A stretch of 5,091 bases of DNA from Streptosporangiaceae bacterium (GTDB taxonomy: Bacteria; Actinomycetota; Actinomycetes; Streptosporangiales; Streptosporangiaceae): contig JASIBJ010000798.1 in assembly GCA_030045215.1 (NCBI GenBank), positions 1 to 5,091 of the forward strand. The letters are read 5' to 3'. The notes beneath the pieces were generated by a model. The model was not told where the DNA came from, ran no database searches, and saw only the letters and a program-made list of their open reading frames with translations. Positions 1 through 5,091 of this stretch are shown here, one piece after another. Made by a program: the position numbers and the translations under genes. Within the stretch, counting starts at the first letter, position 1. Each line of letters begins with the position of its first letter.

Positions 1-831
1 TTCAACGTGATCTGCGGCGACCGGGACACCGGCCGCACGCTGGTGTCGCACCCGGTTCCGCAGATGGTGTCGATCACCGGCAGCGTGCGAGCCGGCAAGG
101 AAGTCGCGGCCGCAGCCGCGGCCGGGCTCAAGCGAGTGCACCTGGAACTCGGCGGCAAGGCCCCGGTCATCGTGTTCGACGACGCCGACCCGGCCAAGGC
201 GGCCGAGGCCATCGCGATCGCCGGCTACTTCAACGCCGGGCAGGACTGCACCGCCGCGACCAGGGTGCTGGCCGGGCCGCGCATTCACGACGACTTCGTC
301 GCCGCCCTGGCGGAGCAGGCGGCAGCACAGGTCACGGCCGGGCCGGACAACGAGGACGCCACCTACGGCCCGCTGAACAACGCCAGCCAGCTGGAGCGAG
401 TCTCGGGGTTCATCTCACGGCTGCCCGATCACGCCAGGATCGTGTCCGGCGGCAAGCCGACCGGCGACCGCGGCTACTTCTACGAGGCCAGCGTGATCGA
501 CGGGCTCCGTCAAGACGACGAGATCATCCAGAACGAGGTCTTCGGCCCGGTCATCACCGTGCAGAGGTTCAGTGACGAGGAAATGGCGCTGCGCTGGGCC
601 AACGGCACCGAGTACGGCCTGGCCTCGTCGGTCTGGACCTCCGACCACGGCCGGGCGATGCGCATGTCGCGGGCGCTGGACTTCGGCTGCGTGTGGATCA
701 ACACCCACATCCCGCTCGTGGCCGAGATGCCGCACGGCGGCTTCAAGCACTCCGGGTACGGCAAGGACTTGTCCATGTACGGCTTCGACGACTACACGCG
801 GATCAAGCACGTGATGTCGTCACTGGACTGA
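1..831 (+). CDS. Aldehyde dehydrogenase, gamma-aminobutyraldehyde dehydrogenase-like (5' truncated by window edge)
   Basis: NAD(P)-dependent aldehyde dehydrogenase, C-terminal 276 residues; the frame is open at position 1, so the true start lies outside and the GTG at 7 is an internal Val codon. Visible in order: the cofactor-site segment [10 protein letters not shown] (residues 26-35), the catalytic-base Glu49 in LELGGK, the nucleophile Cys83 in [10 protein letters not shown], and NEVFGPV (178-184). Glu and Cys are 34 residues apart, the canonical ALDH spacing. The GQDCTAA motif and the tail [18 protein letters not shown] with IKHVM resemble the aminobutyraldehyde dehydrogenase group (E. coli YdcW/PatD type), which in the cytoplasm oxidises 4-aminobutanal from putrescine to GABA. 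This substrate call is by family resemblance; another amino- or betaine-aldehyde is possible. The family is about 475 residues, so roughly 58% is present. It converges on the ABC exporter genes with a 22-bp gap, and no functional link between them is visible. Confidence 0.9.
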   Translation, partial: FNVICGDRDTGRTLVSHPVPQMVSITGSVRAGKEVAAAAAAGLKRVHLELGGKAPVIVFDDADPAKAAEAIAIAGYFNAGQDCTAATRVLAGPRIHDDFVAALAEQAAAQVTAGPDNEDATYGPLNNASQLERVSGFISRLPDHARIVSGGKPTGDRGYFYEASVIDGLRQDDEIIQNEVFGPVITVQRFSDEEMALRWANGTEYGLASSVWTSDHGRAMRMSRALDFGCVWINTHIPLVAEMPHGGFKHSGYGKDLSMYGFDDYTRIKHVMSSLD

Positions 832-868
832 AGCGCGTTCTGGCGGACTTCTGTCAGGCGGCGCGCTT
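831..868. terminator. Weak possible bidirectional terminator hairpin at a convergent junction
   Basis: The arms aagcgcg (831-837) and cgcgctt (862-868) are perfectly complementary over 7 bp, and two G-T wobble pairs could extend the stem inward. The structure covers the 22-bp gap between two converging genes, the expected place for a terminator. It has a 20-24 nt loop, no T tract on either side, and overlaps the last permease codons. In a GC-rich genome such a stem can arise by chance, so this is a weak call. Confidence 0.2.
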
Positions 869-1678
869 GTAGGCGCGGACGGCCAGCGGGATGAACACGA
901 GGAAGATGCCCGCGAGCCAGGCGATGCTCTTCCACAGGTTGGCCTCGATCGGGCCGCCGAGTGCCAGCGCGCGCATGGTGTTGATCACGAAGGTCACCGG
1001 CTGGTTGTTCGCGAATGCCTGCAGCCAGCCGGGCATGGACTGGATCGGCACAAACGCCGAACTGAGGAACGTCAGCGGGAACAGCCAGATCAGCCCGAAC
1101 GCCTGGACCGATTCCTCGTCCTTGATCGCGAGCCCGGTATAGGCGGCGATGACGCAGCACGTCAGCCCCAGGACGATGGCGAGAACCACCATCAGGATCG
1201 CCGGCCCGGCGCCGTTCTCGAACCGGAAGCCGACCGCGTACCCGACGCCGACGACGATCAGGATCGTGACGGTCATCCGCAGCGTGTCGGCCACCAGCCG
1301 GCCGGTGAGGACCGCTGACCGGGCCATCGGCATGGACCGCAGCCGGTCGATGACGCCCTTCTGCAGCTCTTGTGCCAGCGCGATCGCGGTGCCGAAGCAG
1401 GCGAACGCCGCCGTCTGCCCAATGATCCCTGGCATCAGGAAGTTCACGTAGCCGCCCGGCACGCTGCTGACATGGATCGCGCCGCCGAATACGTACCGGA
1501 ACATCAGCACGAAGATGACGGGCTGAATCACGGTGAAGAACAGGTACGCCGGGACGCGGTACCAGACCAGCAGGTTGCGCCTCGTGATTGCGAACGTGTC
1601 CGAGAGCGCCCAGCGCGCCCGGACGAAGGGGCCGGGATCGGCCAGCGGTGGCAGCGTCGTCGCAGTCGCGGCGGTCAT
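854..1678 (-). CDS. ABC-2 type transporter permease, DrrB-like
   Basis: Membrane subunit of a two-gene exporter, 274 residues, typical for the daunorubicin-resistance DrrB family. A cytoplasmic N-terminal segment of about 43 residues is followed by about six hydrophobic helices near 44-63, 79-104, 135-151, 158-182, 191-210 and 249-268, and a basic end (RAYKRAA). Between the second and third helices lies the charged loop KGVIDRLRSMPMARSAVL (107-124), the conserved DrrB-type motif thought to contact the ATPase. The ATG overlaps the stop of the ATPase gene in an ATGA quartet (1675-1678), and the upstream Shine-Dalgarno is poor, so translation is probably coupled to the ATPase gene. By family it exports hydrophobic drugs, lipids or a secondary metabolite; the substrate cannot be read from sequence. 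Confidence 0.93.
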   Translation of the reverse strand: MTAATATTLPPLADPGPFVRARWALSDTFAITRRNLLVWYRVPAYLFFTVIQPVIFVLMFRYVFGGAIHVSSVPGGYVNFLMPGIIGQTAAFACFGTAIALAQELQKGVIDRLRSMPMARSAVLTGRLVADTLRMTVTILIVVGVGYAVGFRFENGAGPAILMVVLAIVLGLTCCVIAAYTGLAIKDEESVQAFGLIWLFPLTFLSSAFVPIQSMPGWLQAFANNQPVTFVINTMRALALGGPIEANLWKSIAWLAGIFLVFIPLAVRAYKRAA

Positions 1679-2787
1679 CGTGACACGCTTTCGGTCGCAG
1701 CATCGGCTTCGTCCTGGCCGTCGGTACGGCCCCCGGAACTGTCGCCTGGCCCGCCAGTGCCACGACGCGCCCGGCGGCCGCGCCGTCCCTGGCCGCGCCG
1801 TCGATCCGGGCCTGCCCCCTCCTCGTCTTCCTCGGCCGCGTGTCCGGTCAGCGCCAGAAACACGTCGTCCAGCGACGGCCGACGCAGCGCCAGGCCCTGC
1901 GTGCGGACCGCGACAGCGTCCAGGCCACGCACGGCCTCGATGAGCGCGTCGGATCCGCGGCCGCCGACGCCGACACTGACCACGCCGGTCTCCTTGTCGG
2001 CGTGCGGTTCGCTCTCGCCAAGCGGCGCCACGGCCCCGACCGCGTCGCTGATCCTGGACCGGTCAGGCACGGTGAACTCCAGCACGTCGCCGCCGACCCG
2101 GCTCTTTAGTTCCTCCGCGGTGCCTGCCGCGATCACGAGCCCGTGATCGATGACCACGATCTGATCCGCCAGTTCGTCGGCCTCGTCGAGGTACTGGGTG
2201 GTGAGCAGCAGCGTCGTCCCGACCTCCACCAGCGACCTGATGATGTCCCACATGCCCAGGCGCGACCGCGGGTCAAGACCAGTGGTCGGCTCGTCGAGGA
2301 ACAGCACCTTCGGATCGCCCACCAGGCTCGCGGCCAGGTCAAGCCGACGCTGCATGCCGCCTGAGTAGGTTTTGGCGGGCCGGTCGGTGGCGTCGACGAG
2401 GTCAAACCGGTCGAGCAGTTCGATCGCGCGGGCACGGGCCGCTGACCAGCTCAGGTGATACAGCCGCCCGATGATCTCGAGGTTCTCCCGGCCGGTGAGC
2501 TCTTCCTGAATCGCGGCCGACTGGCCCGACAGGCCGATCATCCGACGCACGGCCGCCGCGTCCCGCACCACATCCCGGCCCTCGACCACGGCCCGGCCGC
2601 CGTCTGGCTGCAGCAGCGTGGTGAGGATGCGGACGGCGGTCGTCTTCCCCGCACCGTTCGGGCCGAGCAGTCCGAGTACCGTTCCGCGCGGTACCGCCAG
2701 ATCGATGCCACGCAGCGCGTGGACCTCACCGAACGACTTCGTCAGACCCTCGACCAGGATTGCCGACTCCGTGCTGGACTGCGTCAC
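1675..2787 (-). CDS. ABC transporter ATP-binding protein, DrrA-like, with long charged C-terminal tail
   Basis: Cytoplasmic ATPase energising the adjacent permease, 370 residues. Visible: Walker A GPNGAGKTT (42-50), Q-loop Gln89, signature YSGGMQ (141-146), Walker B VLFLDEP with Asp165/Glu166, and D-loop GLD (170-172). The switch position is Gln198 in TTQYLDEADELA instead of His, which is usual for the DrrA family. The DrrA C-terminal regulatory motif is present as PSLDDVFLALTGH (304-316). The GTG start at 2785-2787 is supported by GGAGGG seven bases upstream and puts the ABC domain right at the N-terminus. After residue 316 comes an extra tail of about 54 residues: acidic (AAEEDEEGAGPD), then Arg-rich (RRRGQGRRGRRARRG), then Gly/Ser/Asp-rich. 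DrrA homologues normally end soon after the LDDVF motif. It is the first gene of the exporter operon and overlaps the permease by 4 bp. Substrate unknown. Confidence 0.94.
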   Translation of the reverse strand: MTQSSTESAILVEGLTKSFGEVHALRGIDLAVPRGTVLGLLGPNGAGKTTAVRILTTLLQPDGGRAVVEGRDVVRDAAAVRRMIGLSGQSAAIQEELTGRENLEIIGRLYHLSWSAARARAIELLDRFDLVDATDRPAKTYSGGMQRRLDLAASLVGDPKVLFLDEPTTGLDPRSRLGMWDIIRSLVEVGTTLLLTTQYLDEADELADQIVVIDHGLVIAAGTAEELKSRVGGDVLEFTVPDRSRISDAVGAVAPLGESEPHADKETGVVSVGVGGRGSDALIEAVRGLDAVAVRTQGLALRRPSLDDVFLALTGHAAEEDEEGAGPDRRRGQGRRGRRARRGTGGPGDSSGGRTDGQDEADAATESVSR

Positions 2788-2794
2788 CCCGTCC

Positions 2795-2800
2795 CCCTCC
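2795..2800 (-). promoter_or_regulatory. Ribosome binding site for the DrrA-like ATPase gene
   Basis: On the minus strand GGAGGG lies 7 bases before the GTG start. It is a near-perfect Shine-Dalgarno and settles the GTG at 2785-2787 as the start; no alternative ATG nearby fits the conserved N-terminus. Confidence 0.8.
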
Positions 2801-2804
2801 GATC

Positions 2805-2824
2805 AGGTTCACCGAATCGAACCT
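2805..2824. promoter_or_regulatory. Candidate operator: inverted repeat AGGTTC-N8-GAACCT
   Basis: Two perfect 6-bp arms (2805-2810 and 2819-2824) separated by 8 bases form a 20-bp dyad. It sits in the leader of the exporter operon and covers the proposed -10 box and likely transcription start, where a repressor dimer would block transcription. Efflux operons of this type are often controlled by TetR- or MarR-family repressors, but no regulator gene is in the window, so the partner is unknown. It could instead be a short mRNA hairpin or chance. Confidence 0.4.
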
Positions 2825-2850
2825 ACCGGGTGACGTCGGGCCGAGGTCAA
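2820..2850 (-). promoter_or_regulatory. Putative sigma70-type promoter of the ABC exporter operon
   Basis: Reading the minus strand, TTGACC (2845-2850) is a good -35 match and TAGGTT (2820-2825) a reasonable actinobacterial -10 box (TAnnnT). The spacer is 19 bases, longer than the ideal 17-18, which lowers certainty. Initiation about 7 bases beyond the -10 would give a leader of roughly 25 bases containing the GGAGGG site. The element lies entirely in the 82-bp gap after coxG, suggesting the exporter is transcribed independently of the cox genes, though read-through is possible because no terminator is visible between them. Confidence 0.42.
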
Positions 2851-2869
2851 ACCAGTAATGTCCAGGCCA

Positions 2870-3958
2870 CTAGTGGCGGCGCGCGCGGCGGCGGCGGACT
2901 CCCAGGAATACGAGGATCACCGCGAGCAGTCCGGCGGCGGCCGGCAGCACGCGCTTGAGGACGGGCAGCCCGGCCACGCCGAGCAGGTCGATGGCATCGT
3001 CCTCCGGTTGCCAGCTCACCGGCTCGCGGGGCGCCGTCGCGGCGGGCTGGGCGGGTGCGCCGCCATTGGCCGCCGCCTTCCTCGCCGCCGTGCCGCTGAC
3101 TACCTTCTGGCTCCCGTCGGCCGCCGGCGCGGTCGTGGCGGCGGACTCTTCCTGGCTAGCCGGCTCCGGCGCGGCGGCGGGCTCGGCGTCTGCCTTCGGT
3201 GCGCCGGCTGAGGCGGGGCTGACTGCGCTGTGCGCGCCTGCCGCCGGCGCCTCCGACCCGGTCAGGGCCAGACCGCGGTCGGCCAGCCGGCTGCTGATCT
3301 CGGCCACGGAGGCCGGCCCGATGTTGCCGATGGCCAGCAACTGGTCGGGAGTGCGCCGGACGAGGTCGCCGAGCGTCTGGATCCCGTCGCGGCGGAGGCT
3401 GTTCCAGGCCCTGATCGGGAGGTTCAGCACATCGATCGGCAGCGCCTCGTCGGACGTGGCTGTCGCGGGCTCCCCCTCGTTCCCCGCAGAATCGACCTCC
3501 TCGTCCTCTTCCGCTTCCGCCGCCAGCATCGCGGCCAGATTGTCGGCGAACATGCCGATGATCTTGCTGCCTACCTCGGTCATGACGCCGCGGCCGAACT
3601 GGGCGGGCTTGCCGGTGACGTTGAGGTTCGTGTGCACGGTCACGTGCGTCTGATCGCCCTCGGGCTCGAGTTCCGAGCGCACGGCTGCCGACGCGGTGCC
3701 GGCCCCGCGCGTCTCCTTGCCTGAGGCCTCCAGCGTCACCGCGTGGGCAGCGCGGTCGCGCTCGGTGAATTTGGCGGTCCCGGCGTAGGTCATGCTGATC
3801 GGTCCGACCTTCACCTTGATCCGGCCCTTGATCTCGTCGCCGTTCACTGAGTCGAGCGTGGCGCCGGGCATGCAGGGCGCCACCCGCTCGACATCCAGGA
3901 GCACATCCCACGCCCGGTCCATCGGGACTGGGACTGTGAACGAGTGCTCAAGCTCCAT
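2870..3958 (-). CDS. coxG: CoxG-family SRPBCC protein with RNA polymerase alpha-CTD-like domain and C-terminal membrane anchor
   Basis: CO dehydrogenase subunit G-like protein, 362 residues; ordinary CoxG proteins are nearer 150-220. Residues 1-147 form the SRPBCC/CoxG fold (MELEHSFTVPVPMDRAWDVL, then VERVAPCMPGA), which by family recruits the molybdenum hydroxylase to the cytoplasmic membrane. An acidic stretch (AEAEEDEEVDS, 147-157) leads into residues 172-234, which read like the bacterial RNA polymerase alpha C-terminal domain (LPIDVLNLPIRAWNSL, then GIQTLGDLVRRTPDQLL, then NIGPASVAEISSRLADRGL). A low-complexity Ala/Pro/Ser linker (235-316) precedes one hydrophobic helix (337-354) and a tail RRRRARRH. 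There is no signal peptide. The ATG has GGGAG eight bases upstream, inside the end of coxM, and lies 3 bases after the coxM stop, so it is co-transcribed. The CoxG assignment is firm; the role of the middle domain is inference. Confidence 0.9.
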   Translation of the reverse strand: MELEHSFTVPVPMDRAWDVLLDVERVAPCMPGATLDSVNGDEIKGRIKVKVGPISMTYAGTAKFTERDRAAHAVTLEASGKETRGAGTASAAVRSELEPEGDQTHVTVHTNLNVTGKPAQFGRGVMTEVGSKIIGMFADNLAAMLAAEAEEDEEVDSAGNEGEPATATSDEALPIDVLNLPIRAWNSLRRDGIQTLGDLVRRTPDQLLAIGNIGPASVAEISSRLADRGLALTGSEAPAAGAHSAVSPASAGAPKADAEPAAAPEPASQEESAATTAPAADGSQKVVSGTAARKAAANGGAPAQPAATAPREPVSWQPEDDAIDLLGVAGLPVLKRVLPAAAGLLAVILVFLGVRRRRARRH

Positions 3959-3961
3959 GAA

Positions 3962-4819
3962 TCAGACTCCCGCCGCAGCTGCCAGGGCCCGCCCGGTCAG
4001 CACCCGCGCGAGGTGGCTCCGGTAGTCGGGCGCCCCGTGCAGATCCGCAGGCGGGTTCGTTCCCTCGGCCGCCGCCGCCGCGGCGGCAGTCAGGGTGGCA
4101 GCGCTGGCGTCCGCCCCTGCGGCGGCCGCCTCGACGGCTGCCGCACGGATCGGTACCGGGCCCATGTTGGTCAGCCCAACCCTGGCCTCGGTTACCTGGC
4201 CGTTGGAGCGCCTCGCCAGCGCAGCGACACCGACAATCGCCCATGCCTGCGCGGTCCGGTGGAACTTCTCATAACGATAGCCCCAGTCCTTCCCAAGCTT
4301 GGGCACCCGTATACCGGTCAGGATCTCGCCTGGGCCAAGCGCCGTGGTCAGGTAGTCGACGAAGAAGTCGCCGGCGGGAATCTCCCGCTGGCCAGCCGGG
4401 CCGCTGACGATCATCGTGCCGTTCAGGGCCAGGACGACCGCGGGCAGGTCACCAGCCGGGTCGGCGTGGGCCAGGGAGCCGCCAAGCGTGCCCCGATGGC
4501 GCACGGCCGGGTCGGCGACGGTGCTGGCTGCCTCCGCGAGCAAGCCGCAGTGCTCCGCAATGAGCGGATCATGCACCAGCTGGTAGTGCGTGGTCCGCGC
4601 GCCGATCAGCAGGTCCCCGCCGGCGTCGGTAACACCCCGCAGGTCCTCCAGCCCGCCGAGATCGACCAGCAGGTCCGGATAGGCCAGCCGCAGCCGCAGT
4701 AGCGGCATGAGGCTCTGCCCGCCCGCGATCACCTTGGCGTCGTCGCCGCCATCGGCCAGCGCCCTGATCGCCTCATCAAGCGACGACGGCCGCACGTACT
4801 CGAACTTCGCCGGAATCAT
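3962..4819 (-). CDS. coxM: CO dehydrogenase-type medium subunit, FAD-binding (CoxM-like)
   Basis: FAD-binding electron-transfer subunit of a molybdenum hydroxylase, 285 residues, close to the usual 285-290. It relays electrons from the iron-sulfur subunit to FAD and onward to the respiratory chain or another acceptor. Both double-glycine FAD motifs are present: AGGQS at 32-36 and TLGGSLAHADPAGD from 111. These are the same residue positions as the corresponding motifs recalled for Oligotropha CoxM, which supports the ATG start. The C-terminal domain (RYEKFHRTAQAWAIVGVAA, 182-200, then VGLTNMGPVPIRA) is typical of CO dehydrogenase flavoprotein C-terminal domains. An Ala-rich stretch (about 226-252) lies near the end. 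The ATG overlaps the coxL-like stop by 4 bp and has its own GGAGG. The family is certain; whether the substrate is CO or another small molecule cannot be judged from this subunit. Confidence 0.93.
   Translation of the reverse strand: MIPAKFEYVRPSSLDEAIRALADGGDDAKVIAGGQSLMPLLRLRLAYPDLLVDLGGLEDLRGVTDAGGDLLIGARTTHYQLVHDPLIAEHCGLLAEAASTVADPAVRHRGTLGGSLAHADPAGDLPAVVLALNGTMIVSGPAGQREIPAGDFFVDYLTTALGPGEILTGIRVPKLGKDWGYRYEKFHRTAQAWAIVGVAALARRSNGQVTEARVGLTNMGPVPIRAAAVEAAAAGADASAATLTAAAAAAAEGTNPPADLHGAPDYRSHLARVLTGRALAAAAGV
3967..3971 (-). promoter_or_regulatory. Ribosome binding site for coxG
   Basis: GGGAG on the minus strand lies 8 bases before the coxG ATG. It is embedded in the last sense codons of coxM, so coxG translation probably follows coxM termination. 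Confidence 0.65.
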
Positions 4820-5091
4820 GCTGCGCCTCCGCTGTTTGCCGCACCGCTGTTTGCCGCACCGTTTGATGCACCGTTAGCCGACTGGATTGCCCGCCACACG
4901 CGTTCCGGTGTGCAGGGCATCGTCACGTCGTCGACTCCGAGGGGCCGCAGCGCATCGATGATCGCGTTGACGACCGCCGGGGTGGACGCGATCGTGCCAG
5001 CTTCGCCGACGCCCTTGACGCCGAGGCGGTTGCTCGCCACCGTCTCGTTGCGGCTGGTCACGTACGAGGGCAGATCTGCCGCGGACGGCAC
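4816..5091 (-). CDS. coxL: CO dehydrogenase-type large subunit, molybdopterin-binding, C-terminal fragment (CoxL-like)
   Basis: Last 91 codons of a molybdenum-hydroxylase large subunit; the gene runs off the right edge of the window and the GTG at the edge is an internal Val codon. The segment SAADLPSY (3-10), then LGVKGVGEAGTIASTPAVVN (23-42), then MPCTPERVWRAI is the conserved C-terminus of the xanthine dehydrogenase/CoxL family. The Glu in GVGEAG (residue 30 of the fragment) matches the conserved active-site glutamate beside the molybdenum. After the family's end the protein has a short Gly/Ala/Asn/Ser tail encoded by a 15-bp tandem repeat. Its stop overlaps the coxM start (ATGA, 4816-4819). 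The diagnostic active-site loop that separates true form I CO dehydrogenase (AYRCSFR) from related enzymes lies outside the window, so CO oxidation is not established. The L-then-M order favours a form II or CODH-like enzyme. Confidence 0.88.
   Translation of the reverse strand: MPSAADLPSYVTSRNETVASNRLGVKGVGEAGTIASTPAVVNAIIDALRPLGVDDVTMPCTPERVWRAIQSANGASNGAANSGAANSGGAA
4826..4830 (-). promoter_or_regulatory. Ribosome binding site for coxM
   Basis: GGAGG on the minus strand lies 6 bases before the coxM ATG and within the 3' end of coxL. It fixes the ATG at 4817-4819 as the start and gives coxM its own initiation signal in addition to coupling through the ATGA overlap. Confidence 0.72.
4831..4860 (-). 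repeat. Perfect 2x15-bp tandem repeat in the coxL 3' end
   Basis: gctgtttgccgcacc occurs twice back to back (4831-4845 and 4846-4860), followed by decayed partial copies (gtttgatgcacc at 4861-4872, then gttagcc). The unit is five codons, so it stays in frame and encodes a GAANS-type repeat in the flexible tail of the large subunit. It looks like slippage or unequal duplication that the tail tolerates. Confidence 0.85.

Noticed and set aside
1..9. GTG at position 7 as a start codon for the aldehyde dehydrogenase
   Set aside because: The frame is open to the window edge and the protein lacks the N-terminal half of the family, so this is an internal codon of a truncated gene.
792..1763. Long minus-strand reading frame overlapping the permease gene in another frame
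   Set aside because: Its protein is Arg/Ala/Pro/Asp-rich without any recognisable domain, a typical shadow in GC-rich DNA. The overlapping frame gives a convincing six-helix permease.
1370..2146. Plus-strand reading frame of about 258 codons opposite the exporter genes
   Set aside because: Low-complexity Arg/Pro/Ser translation with no motif. It lies antisense to two well-supported genes.
2194..2196. Gln in place of His at the ATPase switch loop (residue 198, TTQYLDEAD), which could look like an inactivating change
   Set aside because: Gln at this position is normal for the DrrA family, so it indicates subfamily, not loss of function.
2868..2877. 10-bp perfect palindrome CCACTAGTGG across the coxG stop codon
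   Set aside because: It has no loop and no T tract, so it is not a terminator. The length is compatible with chance, and it falls partly in coding sequence.
2955..3724. Plus-strand reading frames antisense to coxG, and a minus-strand frame (3156-3911) in another phase
   Set aside because: They mirror the Ala/Pro-rich coxG linker and have skewed composition. The coxG frame carries recognisable domains and a ribosome binding site.
4060..4090. GCC/GGC-rich run resembling a trinucleotide repeat or hairpin in coxM
   Set aside because: It encodes the Ala-rich stretch near the end of CoxM and reflects Ala codons in GC-rich DNA. No independent function is apparent.
3944..4702. Plus-strand reading frame antisense to coxM
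   Set aside because: No domain resemblance and no Shine-Dalgarno considered convincing. The coxM frame holds both FAD motifs at the expected positions.

Overview
The window is a GC-rich piece of bacterial chromosome, best explained as an actinobacterium. The reasons are strong G/C preference at third codon positions, tightly packed genes with 4-bp stop/start overlaps, Ala/Arg-rich proteins, a GTG start and a DrrAB-type transporter. The genus cannot be named from sequence alone. It holds six protein genes and no RNA genes, CRISPR array or insertion sequence. No gene-free stretch exceeds 82 bp.

Layout. Positions 1-831 (+) carry the last 276 codons of an aldehyde dehydrogenase of the gamma-aminobutyraldehyde dehydrogenase type. 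It converges, with a 22-bp gap, on a two-gene ABC exporter operon on the minus strand. That operon is a DrrA-like ATPase (1675-2787), overlapping by 4 bp a DrrB-like ABC-2 permease (854-1678). An 82-bp region upstream of the ATPase (2788-2869) holds a clear ribosome binding site, a plausible promoter, and a 6-bp inverted repeat lying over the proposed -10 box. This looks like a repressor-controlled drug-efflux promoter.

Further upstream on the same strand is a molybdenum-hydroxylase cluster of the carbon monoxide dehydrogenase (CODH) family, transcribed coxL (3' end only, 4816-5091), then coxM (3962-4819), then coxG (2870-3958). coxL and coxM overlap by ATGA, and coxM and coxG are 3 bp apart, so they are almost certainly one operon. 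By family knowledge, CoxL binds the molybdopterin cofactor and oxidises substrate, CoxM passes electrons through FAD, and CoxG recruits the enzyme to the membrane. The L-then-M order fits form II or 'CODH-like' clusters better than the M-S-L order of bona fide form I CODH, so the real substrate is uncertain.

The most unusual object is the CoxG protein. After a normal SRPBCC/CoxG domain it carries a segment that aligns without gaps to the C-terminal domain of RNA polymerase alpha subunit (alpha-CTD), including most of the DNA-contacting '265 determinant' residues. A long Ala/Pro-rich linker follows, then a single C-terminal hydrophobic helix ending in a poly-Arg tail. A membrane-recruitment factor joined to an alpha-CTD-like module deserves follow-up.
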